64,000 nt of DNA from Borreliella bissettiae DN127 (GTDB lineage: Bacteria; Spirochaetota; Spirochaetia; Borreliales; Borreliaceae), in the NCBI RefSeq assembly GCF_000222305.1, contig NC_015921.1, positions 836,756-900,755 on the forward strand. The letters are read 5' to 3'. Position numbers and translations under genes: made by a program. Positions 1 through 9,571 of the stretch are shown here, piece after piece; within the stretch, counting starts at the first letter, position 1, and each line of letters begins with the position of its first letter. The notes beneath the pieces were generated by a model that was not told the DNA's origin, did no database searches, and saw nothing but the letters and a program-made list of their open reading frames with translations.

Positions 1-53
1 AATTATATTTATTTTATAATATCAATTGTAATTCAATATTATTTAGGAAGCGT

Positions 54-2645
54 ATGGAAAAAAATGTTACCCCAATGATGAGGCAGTATTTAAATATCAA
101 AAAACAACATAAGGATGCCATTCTTTTTTTCAGAGTAGGAAGTTTTTATGAAATGTTTTTTGATGATGCAATAGAGGCAAGTAAGCTTCTTAATTTAACA
201 TTGACAAAAAGAGAAAATGTTCCAATGTGTGGTGTGCCTTATCATACTAGTAAGGAATATATAAGAAAATTAATTTTATTTGATAAAAAGGTTGCAATTT
301 GTGAGCAAGCGTCTAATTCTACTTCTGGAGGGCCTTTAGAAAGAGAAGTTGTTGAGGTAATAACCCCAGGTGTTATTATTGATGAAGATTTTTTAAATGA
401 TGATGTTAATAATTATTTAGTTGCTATTAGTGATTATAAAAATTATTATTCGTTTTCTTATATAGATTTGTCTACTTCTAGTCTTGGAATAATGTTTTAC
501 GAGAATAGTTTTTTTGAAAAACTTAAAAGGGATCTTGAGAAATACTCTCCTAAAGAGATAATAGTTTCTGAAAATTTTTATTATGAATACTCAGACAAGC
601 TTAATCTTAGTCGATTTTTAATTAATAAGGTTCCTGCTTGGCATCTTGATAAAGATATTGCAATAAAAACAATAAAGGAGCATTTTAACATACTTGGATT
701 GAGCTCTCTTGGATTTGATGAGGAAAAGCCCTATTACATTTCAATTTTTCTCATTATAAATCATATAAAAAATAATTTAAAAAATTTATTAAGCAATATT
801 GATAAAATAGATATTAATAATGATTCTTCGTACATGTTTCTTGATGATGTAACTCAGGTTAATCTTGAGCTTGTGAAAAATAATAATGATTTTTCTTCTC
901 AATATTCATTATATTCTGTGTTAAATGATTGCAAAACTGCAATGGGAAAGAGACTTTTGCGAGAATTTATTTTAAATCCAATTTTAAATATTTCTGAGAT
1001 TAATACCAGACTAGATCATGTTGAATTTTTTTGCAAAAATATTGGCTTAACTATGACTTTAAGAGAAACTTTTATTGATATATGGGATATTGAGAGAATA
1101 ATATCTAGGATTCAAATGAAAAGATATATTAAAAAAGATTTTTTATTTATTGAAAAAGCCCTTTCTGTATTTTTTAGGGTAAAAAAGTTATTCAATAAGT
1201 ATAATTTTGATTATTGGAATTTTAATAAGTTTGAGGAAGATAGTATTTCTAAAGTTTGTTTTTTAATAAATAGTGCAATTTCAAACTTGCCCGATGAGCT
1301 TATTAAAAGAGGTTATGATTTAAAACTTGATAGTTTAAAAGATTTAAAGATTAATGCAAATAAATATATTGATAAATATCTTGAATCAGAGAGATTGCTT
1401 AGCAAGATTAATAACCTAAAGATTAGAAAAACTAATAATAGGGGATTATTTTTTGAAGTTACAAAGAGTAATTATGCTCAAGTGCCACCACATTTTATGG
1501 AAAGTCAAACTTTAAATTCCTCAAAAAGATATAAAACAGAAAAACTTATTTCTCTTGAAGTGGATATTAATAATGCTGAAGACAATGTAGTTGCTTTTGA
1601 GCAGGAAATTTTTGATGAAATAGCATCAAATGTTGTTAAGCATAATAAAGTTCTTAAAAAGGTTGCAGAATTTTTTGCATATATTGATTTAGTTGTTAAC
1701 TTTGGTTATTTGGCAAAAAAAAATGAATATAAAAGACCTGTATTGACGTCTGATAAAGAAATTTTTCTTGACAAGTCTAGACATCCTGTTGTTGAGTATT
1801 ATGTTAAAAACACCGAAATCTTTACTGAAAATTTTGTAAGGATTGATAAAGAAAGGTATTTTTGTTTAATTACTGGACCTAATATGGCAGGTAAATCAAC
1901 TTATTTGCGCCAGGTAGCTTTAATTACTTTAATGGCCCATATAGGTTCTTTTGTTCCAGCTTCTAAAGCTGTAATAGGCGTTACAGATAAAATTTTTTGC
2001 AGAATTGGAGCAAGTGACAACATTGCCAAAGGAGAATCCACTTTTTTGGTTGAAATGAATGAAACAGCTAATATTTTAAGAAATGCAACAGAAAAGAGCT
2101 TGATAATTATGGATGAGGTTGGAAGAGGTACTAGTACGAATGATGGGCTTGCTATTGCTTATTCTATTATAGAGCATATTTTAGAGTATATTAAAGCTAG
2201 AAGTTTGTTTGCTACGCATTTTCATGAATTGTCGTCTATTAATCACAAAGCTTTTATTAATCTTTCAATGAAAATTGAAAAGCAAGGCAGCGATCTTGTT
2301 TTCTTAAGAGAAGTTGAAGAAAAACCATCTCTTAATTCTTATGGGATTTATGTTGCTCGCATAGCAGGACTTCCTTTAAGGGTAATAGATAGGGCTAATG
2401 TTATTTTAGAAAGTTTGCTTGACAGAAAGGGCAATTCTTTTTTGGAGCTTCTTCCCGCTGTTTCTTCTGATAGTAATGATGGGGGGAAAGATTTGAAAAA
2501 TGACACTAATGTTCATATTAAATTAAATGAGTATTTGGAGTTAAAAAATTTTATTTCTAACATAGATATTAATAATATTACCCCTTTTCAATCAATTGAG
2601 CTGTTAAATCAAATTGTTTTAAAGGTTGTTTCTCAGTCCAGTTAG
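54..2645 (+). CDS. mutS: DNA mismatch repair ATPase MutS
   Basis: MutS recognises mispaired or looped bases and, as an ATP-driven clamp, recruits MutL. The 863-residue protein has the family's usual length. The mismatch-wedging motif GSFYE is at residues 29-33, with the Phe that stacks on the mismatch and its partner Glu. The ABC-type ATPase near the C-terminus has Walker A GPNMAGKS at about 608-615 and Walker B with MDEVGRGTS at about 686-694, followed by a helix-turn-helix tail. The ATG start has an AGGAAG ribosome site 5-6 bases upstream. It is the first gene of a two-gene unit with comF, which begins one base after the mutS stop. MutL is not in this window. Confidence 0.97.
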   Translation: MEKNVTPMMRQYLNIKKQHKDAILFFRVGSFYEMFFDDAIEASKLLNLTLTKRENVPMCGVPYHTSKEYIRKLILFDKKVAICEQASNSTSGGPLEREVVEVITPGVIIDEDFLNDDVNNYLVAISDYKNYYSFSYIDLSTSSLGIMFYENSFFEKLKRDLEKYSPKEIIVSENFYYEYSDKLNLSRFLINKVPAWHLDKDIAIKTIKEHFNILGLSSLGFDEEKPYYISIFLIINHIKNNLKNLLSNIDKIDINNDSSYMFLDDVTQVNLELVKNNNDFSSQYSLYSVLNDCKTAMGKRLLREFILNPILNISEINTRLDHVEFFCKNIGLTMTLRETFIDIWDIERIISRIQMKRYIKKDFLFIEKALSVFFRVKKLFNKYNFDYWNFNKFEEDSISKVCFLINSAISNLPDELIKRGYDLKLDSLKDLKINANKYIDKYLESERLLSKINNLKIRKTNNRGLFFEVTKSNYAQVPPHFMESQTLNSSKRYKTEKLISLEVDINNAEDNVVAFEQEIFDEIASNVVKHNKVLKKVAEFFAYIDLVVNFGYLAKKNEYKRPVLTSDKEIFLDKSRHPVVEYYVKNTEIFTENFVRIDKERYFCLITGPNMAGKSTYLRQVALITLMAHIGSFVPASKAVIGVTDKIFCRIGASDNIAKGESTFLVEMNETANILRNATEKSLIIMDEVGRGTSTNDGLAIAYSIIEHILEYIKARSLFATHFHELSSINHKAFINLSMKIEKQGSDLVFLREVEEKPSLNSYGIYVARIAGLPLRVIDRANVILESLLDRKGNSFLELLPAVSSDSNDGGKDLKNDTNVHIKLNEYLELKNFISNIDINNITPFQSIELLNQIVLKVVSQSS

Positions 2646-2646
2646 T

Positions 2647-3264
2647 ATGAGCTATTTAAATGTTCTAAAGAGTATATTTTTGCCTTTTTGTGTTTTTTGT
2701 GGGAAAAGGTATGTAGCTTCTAATGCTCTTTGTGACCAATGTAAGTCGCTTTTTAATTTTGAAATTAAATTTAATGAAAATCTGATGTATTTTTTTGAAT
2801 ATAAAGAGCATTACAGACTTTTAATTTTGTCTTACAAGAGAGATGCTCAAAAGTCAATTGGTAGATTTTTGGCAAGTGGAATTGCTGAATGTTTAAATAA
2901 TATTGATTTTGATCAAATAGTAACTGTTCCTTGTAGTTTTAAAAGAAAATTATTTTATGGTTTTGATCATATGGAATACATTGGTATTTTATTAAGCCGT
3001 TTTGGGTTTAATTATATAAATGTTTTTTCAAGAAAGTATGGAAAAAGTCAGAAGTTAATGAAAGGGAATCTTAGATTTAGAAATCTTGAAAATAAAATTA
3101 AATTAAGATCAAAATATAAAAATTTTCAATTTAAAAAGATTGTTTTGCTTGATGATATTGTTACCACGGGAGCATCTATGTGTATTTGTGAAGACCTTAT
3201 GATGCAGTTGGGAGCTTATAAGGTTATAAGGCTTTCGTTGGCCAAATCTTATAATTTGGTTTAA
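2647..3264 (+). CDS. comF: ComF-family phosphoribosyltransferase-like protein
   Basis: A 205-residue ComF/GntX-type protein. The N-terminus has a four-cysteine zinc-ribbon pattern (C15, C18, C29, C32). The C-terminal half is a type I phosphoribosyltransferase fold with the PRPP-binding loop LLDDIVTTGAS. In naturally competent bacteria ComF helps single-stranded DNA enter the cell; I know of no natural competence in Lyme spirochaetes, so its role here is unclear and may be in nucleotide or DNA metabolism. I chose the ATG one base after the mutS stop (translational coupling) over an in-frame TTG at 2626, because the ComF family starts close to the zinc finger. The terminator-like hairpin at 3321-3355 follows it. 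Confidence 0.85.
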   Translation: MSYLNVLKSIFLPFCVFCGKRYVASNALCDQCKSLFNFEIKFNENLMYFFEYKEHYRLLILSYKRDAQKSIGRFLASGIAECLNNIDFDQIVTVPCSFKRKLFYGFDHMEYIGILLSRFGFNYINVFSRKYGKSQKLMKGNLRFRNLENKIKLRSKYKNFQFKKIVLLDDIVTTGASMCICEDLMMQLGAYKVIRLSLAKSYNLV

Positions 3265-3294
3265 TGTTGACATTATTTTTGCTAAGTGTTAATC

Positions 3295-3324
3295 TTGACT
3301 TAAGGTTTAGTTTATGTATTTAAT
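3295..3324 (+). promoter_or_regulatory. Candidate promoter for the rimP-nusA-infB operon
   Basis: TTGACT (3295-3300) and TTTAAT (3319-3324) are separated by 18 bases and resemble a sigma-70 promoter. A second TTGACA lies at 3267-3272 but its matching -10 is poor. Transcription from this pair would start inside the terminator hairpin, about 35 bases before rimP. This is inferred from consensus only. Confidence 0.35.
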
Positions 3325-3355
3325 AAGGTTCTTATAAAAGAACCTTATTATTTTT
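3321..3355 (+). terminator. Intrinsic terminator after mutS-comF
   Basis: A perfect 13-bp inverted repeat (3321-3333 paired with 3338-3350) with a 4-base loop is followed by TTTTT at 3351-3355. This is the strongest hairpin plus T-tract in the first 10 kb and should end the mutS-comF transcript. It lies only 10 bases before the rimP start, so any rimP promoter must overlap it or lie inside its upstream arm. Confidence 0.75.
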
Positions 3356-3365
3356 AGGGATACAG

Positions 3366-3803
3366 TTGATTAAATGTTTTGACAAAAATAATGAAGTTTT
3401 TAATTTGATAAAAGATTTAACAAGGCGGTTAAATGTTGAGATATTAGAAATTAATATCTTTAGAAATAAAAATAATGGAAAAATTCAAATAGTTCTTTAT
3501 AGTAAAAATTTTTCCTTAGATATTGATTTGCTGACTGATTTGCATAAGATGATTTTATTAATTTTAGAAGCAAATCTTAAATATAGTTTTACTTTAGAGC
3601 TTTCTACTCCAGGAATAGATAGAAAAATAAAAAGTGACAGAGAGTTTAAAATTTTTGAAGGTAAAAAGATTAAGTTAATGCTAGATAATGAATTTGAAGA
3701 GGGCTTTATATTAGAGTCAAAGCCAGAAAGTTTTATTTTTAAAACAGATAGCAAAGAAATAAATGTTTTTTATAGTGATGTTAAGAAGGCCAAATTAGTT
3801 TAA
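3366..3803 (+). CDS. rimP: Ribosome maturation factor RimP
   Basis: RimP assists late maturation of the 30S subunit. The 145-residue protein has the family's two-domain size. The conserved linker motif [10 protein letters not shown] lies near residues 79-88 (family consensus SSPGLDRPL), followed by an SH3-like C-terminal domain. The start is TTG, supported by AGGGA five bases upstream. No in-frame ATG lies nearby. It is first in the classical rimP-nusA-infB-rbfA-truB order, and that context makes the assignment firm despite low sequence conservation. Confidence 0.9.
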   Translation: MIKCFDKNNEVFNLIKDLTRRLNVEILEINIFRNKNNGKIQIVLYSKNFSLDIDLLTDLHKMILLILEANLKYSFTLELSTPGIDRKIKSDREFKIFEGKKIKLMLDNEFEEGFILESKPESFIFKTDSKEINVFYSDVKKAKLV

Positions 3804-3816
3804 GGAGGAAGTTTGG

Positions 3817-5265
3817 ATGATAAAGGGCACGGGGCACATGATTGTAAATATTGCAAACGATCGCAGCATGAGTATAGATTCTATTAGAAAAACAATTAAA
3901 GAATCAGTATTAATAGCTTATAAGAAGTATTTTGGAAGTAATGAGAATGCTTTTATTAAATTTGATGATGATACGGGAGATTTGGCTGTTTATGCAAAAA
4001 AGAAAATTGTAAAAGAGGTAAAAGATTCTTTGCTTGAAATATTGGAAAAAGATATCTCAAAGGAAAATATTGTAGAAGGTGGTTATGCTTACATTGAAAT
4101 TAATCCTAAAGTTTTTGATAGGCTTTCTATTCAGGTTGCAAAACAAAGAACCAAAAATGACTTGCAAGGAATTGAGGATAATGAGATTTTATCAGAATTT
4201 AAAAGCAAGTTAAATAAGGTTGTTATTGGGTACGTTCAACAAAATAGAAATGGTGACCTTTATGTTAATCTTGGCAATACTGACGGCATAATTCCTAAGA
4301 AGTATCAGTCGCCAAGAGAAGTTTACAATATTAATGATAAGATTAGAGTTTTAGTTTACAATGTCAAAAAGGGAAAAAATGGCATTGAAGTTATTCTTTC
4401 TAGAACCCACCCAAAGTTTATTGAAGAGCTTTTAGCGCTTGAAATTCCAGAAATTGAAGAAGGTATTATTAAAATTCATAAAATAGTTCGTGATCCGGGT
4501 TACAGAATCAAAGTTGCTGTTTATTCTGAAAAAGAAGAGATTGATCCTGTTGGTCCTTGTATAGGACAAAAAGGAGTCAGAATTCAATCTATAATTAAGG
4601 AGCTTGAAGGAGAAAAAATCGATATTATTCCTTATAGTAAAGATATTAAAGAATTTATAAAAGATTCTTTGACTCCTTCGAAGATTGAGCATGTTTATAT
4701 TCTTGACGAAGATTTACATAAAGCCTTAGTGGTTGTTAGCGATGATCAGCTTTCTCTTGCTATAGGCAAAATGGGTCAAAATGTTAGGCTTGCTAATAGG
4801 CTTCTTGACTGGGCTATTGATGTTAAAACTAGCAGTCAATTTGCAGAAATGAAAGCTAATTCAGAGTTTAAGCAAGAAACGCTCGAAATGTTTGATAAAG
4901 TTATGCAGGATGTTGTTGAAGAGGAACAATTTGAAGAGATCAGCAAAATAAGTGATCTTAAATTACTAGATTCTTCTGTGATTTCTAATTTATCAAAAGA
5001 GGGGCTTGATGATATTAACAATTTTTTACAAGCAGATGAGGGAATGCTTTTTAATCTTGGCGTAAGTTATGGAAAACAAGAAGAAATTAACAAAATATTA
5101 AAAGAAGGAATGATAATAATTGCTAATGACAATGATGAGTCTATAGAAAAGATAGAAGAAGATGAAGAGCTTCTTTGCCCTGAATGCGGTGTTGTTATTA
5201 ATGAAAATATGACCTCCTGTCCGGGCTGTAAAATAGGGCTTAGTTTTGAGTTTGAGGAGGAGTAA
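3817..5265 (+). CDS. nusA: Transcription termination/antitermination factor NusA
   Basis: NusA binds RNA polymerase and nascent RNA to modulate pausing, termination and antitermination. The order is an N-terminal polymerase-binding domain, an S1 domain at about 135-200 (VIGYVQ...), then two KH domains with GPCIGQKG near 247-254 and AIGKMGQNVR near 314-323. The acidic C-terminal tail (about 450-482) ends with a four-cysteine cluster, C454/C457 and C468/C471, which looks like a zinc ribbon and is not a standard NusA part. ATG start with AGGAGGAA seven bases upstream and 13 bases after rimP. The stop is two bases before infB. Confidence 0.96.
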   Translation: MIKGTGHMIVNIANDRSMSIDSIRKTIKESVLIAYKKYFGSNENAFIKFDDDTGDLAVYAKKKIVKEVKDSLLEILEKDISKENIVEGGYAYIEINPKVFDRLSIQVAKQRTKNDLQGIEDNEILSEFKSKLNKVVIGYVQQNRNGDLYVNLGNTDGIIPKKYQSPREVYNINDKIRVLVYNVKKGKNGIEVILSRTHPKFIEELLALEIPEIEEGIIKIHKIVRDPGYRIKVAVYSEKEEIDPVGPCIGQKGVRIQSIIKELEGEKIDIIPYSKDIKEFIKDSLTPSKIEHVYILDEDLHKALVVVSDDQLSLAIGKMGQNVRLANRLLDWAIDVKTSSQFAEMKANSEFKQETLEMFDKVMQDVVEEEQFEEISKISDLKLLDSSVISNLSKEGLDDINNFLQADEGMLFNLGVSYGKQEEINKILKEGMIIIANDNDESIEKIEEDEELLCPECGVVINENMTSCPGCKIGLSFEFEEE

Positions 5266-5267
5266 AT

Positions 5268-7883
5268 TTGTCGAAAAATATTGATGATATTAAAAATGAA
5301 GATGGTAAAAAAATTAAGATTGTTAAGTTAAAAAAGAAGGTAGTAAAAATTGTAACTCATAATGATTTAAGTGGTAAAAATGATTCAAATAGTTCTGTTG
5401 ATTTGCATAAGCACAACAGCAAAGCTGAACATTTGCAAAACAGAGACAACAGAGCTGGAGGATATTCGCAAAACAGAGACAACAGAGCTGGTGGATATTC
5501 GCAAAATAGAGACAACAGAACTGGAGGATATTCGCAAAATAGAGACAACAGAACTGGAGGATATTCGCAAAATAGAGACAACAGAACTGGAGGATATTCG
5601 CAAAATAGAGACAACAGAACTGGAGGATATTCGCAAAATAGAGACAACAGAACTGGAGGATATTCGCAAAATAGAGACAACAGAACTGGAGGATATTCGC
5701 AAAATAGAGACAACAGAACTGGTGGATATTCGCAAAATAGAGACAACAGAACTGGGGGATATTTGCAAAACAGAGACAATAGGGCTGGAGGATATTCGCA
5801 AAACAGAGATAGTTTAGCATCTCAATATCAAGGTTCGGCAAAGAAAACATATGTTGCCAAAAATAATTCTCAAAATAAATATACTACTTCTGTGTCTTTT
5901 AGAAGAGTTATAAAGACCAAAGTTCCTGTTATTGTTAGCAGCACATCTTCATCAGATTCTGAGAATAGTAAAGAGTTAAATCGTAAGCTTGGCGAGAAAA
6001 AAAAGCAGCAACAAGAAAGTCAAAAAAGCTATAAGAGAAAAAAAGCAGAGACTGAGAGCAAGACAATTGAACAAAAAGTTTTTGAGCAACTTCAAAAAAA
6101 GAAAAGAGAAAATTTAGCTAATCCTATTCCAAAGTCAATTGACATTATGGGCAGTATTACTGTTTCTGATCTTGCAAGAAAGATGAATTTAAAATCTTCT
6201 GATTTGATTGCTAAATTAATGGCTTTGGGCGTAATGGTGACTATTAATGAAAAAATAGATTCTGATACAGCAACTATTTTAGTTGAAGAATATGGCTCAA
6301 AAGTTAATGTTGTTTCTATTTATGATGAAACGGTTATAGAAGAAGAGATAGAGGATCAAAGCAAAAGAATTGAAAAGCCCCCTGTTATTACAATAATGGG
6401 TCATGTTGATCATGGCAAGACCAAACTGCTTTCTGTGCTTCAAAATATAGATATAAATCAAACGGAGTCTGGTGGTATTACTCAGCATATTGGAGCTTAT
6501 ACTATTGTTTATAATGATCGAGAAATAACATTTTTAGATACTCCCGGGCATGAAGCTTTTACTATGATGCGAAGTCGTGGGGCTCAAGTTACAGATATTG
6601 TTGTTCTTGTTGTTTCAGCAATTGATGGTGTTATGCCTCAAACCATTGAAGCTATTAATCATGCAAAAGAGGCAAATGTTCCAATTATTGTTGCTATAAA
6701 TAAGATTGATTTGCCGGATTCAAATCCCGATAAGATTAAACATCAGCTTTCAGAATACGGCTTAGTATCTGAGGATTGGGGGGGAGACACTATTTTTGTG
6801 TTGATTTCTGCTCTTAAAAAAATAGGAATTCCTGAACTTCTTGATATGATTCTTTTACAATCAGATATGATGTTATTAAAGGCAAACCCATCCAAAAGAG
6901 CTATTGGAAAGGTACTTGATGCCAAGATTGATTTGGGTCGCGGAATAGTTTGTTCTGTTATTATTGAGGATGGAACCCTTTATGTGGGAGATTCTTTTGT
7001 GGGTGGAGCATGCTATGGTAAAGTTAAGGCATTAATTAACGACAAGGGTGTTTCTGTTAAGAGTGTTGGACCTGCTAAAGCTATTAGTGTTTTAGGATTT
7101 TCTTCAATGCCTCAAGCCGGGGATCCTTTTCAAGTAACTAAAACTGAAAAAGAAGCAAAATTGATCAGCTCCAAAAGACAAGATCTTAAAAAATATGAAT
7201 CTTCCAAAAATGTAAAGAAAGTTACCATGTCAAATCTTTATGATTCAATCAAAGAGGGAACGCTTAAAGAGCTTAAAATAATTTTAAAAGCAGATGTTCA
7301 AGGCTCAGTCGAAGCTTTAAAGAATTCTCTTGAAAAATTGACAAACGATGAGGTTCGAGTAAGAGTTGTACATTCATCAGCGGGGGTGATAACTGAAACA
7401 GACATTAGCTTTGCTTCAGCAAGCGATGCTATTGTTATTGGATTTCATGTAAGGCCTACTGCAAAAGCTCAAGTACTAGCGGATCAGGAAAAAGTTGAAA
7501 TTAGAAAGTACAATGTTATTTATGATGCTATAAATGATGTTAAGTCAGTTCTTGAGGGAATGCTTGAACCAGATGTTGAGCAACAGTTTATTGGTTTTGC
7601 TGAAGTGAGAGCTGTAATAAATGTTCCTAAAATCGGGGTAATAGCTGGTTGTTATGTTTCTAGGGGATTAATAAAGCGAGATGCGATTACTAATGTGATG
7701 AGGGATGGTTTGCAGATTCATTCTGGAAAAATATCATCTTTAAAGCGATTTAAAGATGATGTTAAAGAAGTTGCTGAGCAATATGAGTGTGGTGTTGTGA
7801 TTGATAATTATGCTAATATTAAAGAAGGAGATATAATTGAAGCATTTGAGATAAAAAAGGTGAAAAAATCTTTTAAAGCTTAG
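5268..7883 (+). CDS. infB: Translation initiation factor IF-2
   Basis: IF-2 is the GTPase that places initiator tRNA on the 30S subunit and promotes 50S joining. The N-terminus is a lysine-rich segment (1-56), then eleven copies of an 11-residue repeat with consensus [11 protein letters not shown] (57-177), then a charged linker and an IF2-N helical domain near residues 290-340. The G domain has GHVDHGKT at 378-385, DTPGHE and NKIDL, followed by domains II-IV. Length is 871. The TTG start has a strong GAGGAGGAG site just upstream, inside the nusA end. The repeat array is the odd part: the six central copies are identical at the DNA level, which suggests recent expansion. Confidence 0.97.
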   Translation: MSKNIDDIKNEDGKKIKIVKLKKKVVKIVTHNDLSGKNDSNSSVDLHKHNSKAEHLQNRDNRAGGYSQNRDNRAGGYSQNRDNRTGGYSQNRDNRTGGYSQNRDNRTGGYSQNRDNRTGGYSQNRDNRTGGYSQNRDNRTGGYSQNRDNRTGGYSQNRDNRTGGYLQNRDNRAGGYSQNRDSLASQYQGSAKKTYVAKNNSQNKYTTSVSFRRVIKTKVPVIVSSTSSSDSENSKELNRKLGEKKKQQQESQKSYKRKKAETESKTIEQKVFEQLQKKKRENLANPIPKSIDIMGSITVSDLARKMNLKSSDLIAKLMALGVMVTINEKIDSDTATILVEEYGSKVNVVSIYDETVIEEEIEDQSKRIEKPPVITIMGHVDHGKTKLLSVLQNIDINQTESGGITQHIGAYTIVYNDREITFLDTPGHEAFTMMRSRGAQVTDIVVLVVSAIDGVMPQTIEAINHAKEANVPIIVAINKIDLPDSNPDKIKHQLSEYGLVSEDWGGDTIFVLISALKKIGIPELLDMILLQSDMMLLKANPSKRAIGKVLDAKIDLGRGIVCSVIIEDGTLYVGDSFVGGACYGKVKALINDKGVSVKSVGPAKAISVLGFSSMPQAGDPFQVTKTEKEAKLISSKRQDLKKYESSKNVKKVTMSNLYDSIKEGTLKELKIILKADVQGSVEALKNSLEKLTNDEVRVRVVHSSAGVITETDISFASASDAIVIGFHVRPTAKAQVLADQEKVEIRKYNVIYDAINDVKSVLEGMLEPDVEQQFIGFAEVRAVINVPKIGVIAGCYVSRGLIKRDAITNVMRDGLQIHSGKISSLKRFKDDVKEVAEQYECGVVIDNYANIKEGDIIEAFEIKKVKKSFKA
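5436..5812 (+). repeat. 33-bp in-frame tandem repeat array within infB
   Basis: Eleven complete 33-bp units run from 5436 to 5798, with a partial twelfth to about 5812. Copies 3 to 8 are identical. Copies 1, 2, 9, 10 and 11 carry one to a few substitutions, mostly at the GGA/GGT/GGG glycine codon or an Ala/Thr change. Because 33 is divisible by three, gain or loss of units keeps infB in frame. It behaves like a coding minisatellite. Confidence 0.97.
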
Positions 7884-7906
7884 TATTGTTTTATTTATAT
7901 GTGTTT

Positions 7907-8269
7907 ATGTATAAGAGTATAAAAAAGTTTAAACTTGAAAGTTTTATTGCTCAAGAAATTGGCAATTTAATAGTAGGTGGGGGGATTAAAGATCCCAGAA
8001 TTCATTCATTTTTAACCGTGGTTAAAGTAGAATTTTCAAAAGATTTAATAAATGCTAAAGTGTTTGTGGGCTCTATTAAGGAGGGTGCTTCTTTAGACAA
8101 TGCAGTTAAAGCTTTAAATAATGCTAAGGGATTTATTCAGGGACAAATTGTTAAGCGAATTAAAGTCAGAAGTACCCCTAAATTATTATTTGTTAAGGAT
8201 GATTCTCTTTCTAAATCATTTTATGTTAATAAGTTAATTGAAGGATTAAATACCACAAGAGAGAATTAA
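7907..8269 (+). CDS. rbfA: Ribosome-binding factor A
   Basis: RbfA binds the immature 30S subunit near helix 1 of 16S rRNA and is needed for its maturation and cold adaptation. The 120-residue product has the compact KH-like family pattern: an opening helix with [13 protein letters not shown], then [21 protein letters not shown] and a closing KSFYVNKLI helix. I prefer the ATG at 7907 because family members start just before the first helix. An in-frame TTG at 7886, three bases after the infB stop, would add seven residues. Neither has a clear ribosome site, so coupling to infB translation is likely. Confidence 0.9.
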   Translation: MYKSIKKFKLESFIAQEIGNLIVGGGIKDPRIHSFLTVVKVEFSKDLINAKVFVGSIKEGASLDNAVKALNNAKGFIQGQIVKRIKVRSTPKLLFVKDDSLSKSFYVNKLIEGLNTTREN

Positions 8270-8271
8270 AT

Positions 8272-9120
8272 TTGGAAAATGGATTCCTTTTAATTAATAA
8301 AGAACAAGGTAAAACTTCTTTTGAAACCCTTTTTCCTATAAAAAAATATTTTAATACAAATCGTGTTGGGCATGCTGGCACACTTGATAAATTTGCAAGT
8401 GGAATTTTGATTGGCCTTATAGGAAAATATACAAAGCTTTCAAGTTATTTTACTTCTTTAGATAAAGAGTATTTAGCAGAATTTAGATTTGGATTAGAAA
8501 CAGATACTCTTGATCCAAATGGAAAAATAGTTAGCAAAACAGATTATATTCCTAATTTAGAGGATATAGATTTAAAGCTTAAAGATTTTGTAGGAGAGAT
8601 TTATCAAAGTCCCCCCAGATTTTCTTCTGTTCATATTGATGGTAGCAGGGCCTATAAACTTGCTTTGAATGGAAAGTTTTTTGAAATTAAAAAACGAAGA
8701 GTGACTGTTTATAGTATTCAAAGATTAAATTATGATTTTAGTTCTTCTGTGCTTAGTTTAAAAATTAGCTGTTCAAAAGGTACTTATATTAGGAGTATTG
8801 CAAGAGATTTGGCTTATTCTCTAAATTCTTGCGCTTATGTTAGCAATTTGAAAAGAACTAAAGTAGGTATGTTTAGGTTAAAAGATTCCACATTGTGTGA
8901 AAATTTGAGCAAAGCCTCCTTAATTAGTCTAGAATCTTTAAAAAGTTTTGAAAAAGTTTACATTGATTCTGATAAGATAAATCTTGTTAAAAATGGTGTT
9001 TATGTTGAAATTAAAATCAATATTAATGAATTTAAGATTTTAAAATCCAGAGAAGAAAAAATATTAGCAGTAATTCAAGGAGTTGGTTTTAATAAATATA
9101 AATATGTTATTATGTTTTAA
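8272..9120 (+). CDS. truB: tRNA pseudouridine(55) synthase TruB
   Basis: TruB converts U55 of the tRNA T-loop to pseudouridine. The catalytic aspartate is D39 in GHAGTLDKFASG. Other family blocks are SPPRFSSVHIDGSRAYKLA and the CSKGTYIRSIARDL segment. At 282 residues it is normal for TruB with a short C-terminal domain. The start is TTG three bases after the rbfA stop, as is common in this operon. A bulged hairpin at 9162-9201 follows and probably ends the upstream transcript. Confidence 0.95.
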   Translation: MENGFLLINKEQGKTSFETLFPIKKYFNTNRVGHAGTLDKFASGILIGLIGKYTKLSSYFTSLDKEYLAEFRFGLETDTLDPNGKIVSKTDYIPNLEDIDLKLKDFVGEIYQSPPRFSSVHIDGSRAYKLALNGKFFEIKKRRVTVYSIQRLNYDFSSSVLSLKISCSKGTYIRSIARDLAYSLNSCAYVSNLKRTKVGMFRLKDSTLCENLSKASLISLESLKSFEKVYIDSDKINLVKNGVYVEIKININEFKILKSREEKILAVIQGVGFNKYKYVIMF

Positions 9121-9161
9121 TTTTATATTTATTTTTTTAAACAATTTAATAATTTGTTATT

Positions 9162-9201
9162 AAAAATAACTCGAAAAGGATAAATTGCTTTTGTTATTTT
9201 T
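9162..9201 (+). terminator. Bulged hairpin after truB, possible terminator
   Basis: AAAAATAAC (9162-9170) pairs with GTTATTTTT (9193-9201), and AAAAG (9174-9178) pairs with CTTTT (9188-9192). The result is a 14-bp stem with a 3-base bulge and a 9-base loop, ending in T residues. It is AT-rich, so its strength is uncertain. It overlaps the -35 region of the rpsO promoter candidate. Confidence 0.5.
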
Positions 9202-9219
9202 AAGAAAAAATATTATAAT
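9191..9219 (+). promoter_or_regulatory. Candidate sigma-70 promoter for rpsO-pnp
   Basis: TTGTTA (9191-9196) and a perfect TATAAT (9214-9219) are spaced by exactly 17 bases. Initiation near 9226 would leave a leader of about 65 bases before the rpsO ATG. A second perfect TATAAT at 9268-9273 has no usable -35 and would start transcription inside the ribosome site, so I rank it lower. Confidence 0.6.
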
Positions 9220-9290
9220 CTATCATAGTAAGTTTAAATTATGGCAATAGGTTTATTAGAGCTTTGCTATAATGGTATAGGAGTTGCTTT

Positions 9291-9557
9291 ATGATAGATA
9301 AAAAGCAAAAGCAAAAAATAGTTTCTGAATTTGGAAAAAATGAAAGCGATACTGGTTCTGTTGGGGTTCAGATCGCACTTATTACAGGTAGAATAAAGTA
9401 TTTAACTGAACATTTAAAGACAAATAAAAAAGATCACAGTTCAAAAAGAGGCTTGTTAAAGTTGGTAGGGCAAAGGCGAAGTTTATTGCGGTATTACCAG
9501 AAAAAAGATTTAGAAGCCTATAGGATGTTGATATCTAAACTTGGTCTTAGAAAATAA
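9291..9557 (+). CDS. rpsO: 30S ribosomal protein S15
   Basis: S15 (uS15) binds the central domain of 16S rRNA early in 30S assembly and forms a bridge to the 50S subunit. The 88-residue protein is standard. It contains the family signature around [15 protein letters not shown] and the [22 protein letters not shown] segment that contacts rRNA. ATG start with AGGAG about seven bases upstream. It lies between truB and pnp, as in many bacteria, and has its own promoter candidate. Confidence 0.98.
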   Translation: MIDKKQKQKIVSEFGKNESDTGSVGVQIALITGRIKYLTEHLKTNKKDHSSKRGLLKLVGQRRSLLRYYQKKDLEAYRMLISKLGLRK

Positions 9558-9571
9558 AAAGAGGTTGAATT

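Noticed and set aside
2626..2646. Extended comF start at TTG 2626
   Set aside because: It would overlap mutS by 20 bases, adds residues not typical of the family, and has no well-placed ribosome site.
5436..5812. Regular repeats that could suggest a CRISPR array
   Set aside because: The units are directly adjacent with no spacers and are in frame within infB.
5323..5850. Several long open frames on both strands across the infB repeat region
   Set aside because: A 33-bp repeat lacking stops in one unit stays open in every copy, so these frames are artefacts of the repeat. They have no ribosome sites and only repetitive products.
9268..9273. Second perfect TATAAT before rpsO as the main promoter
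   Set aside because: It has no -35 element, and transcription would begin within the ribosome-binding site.
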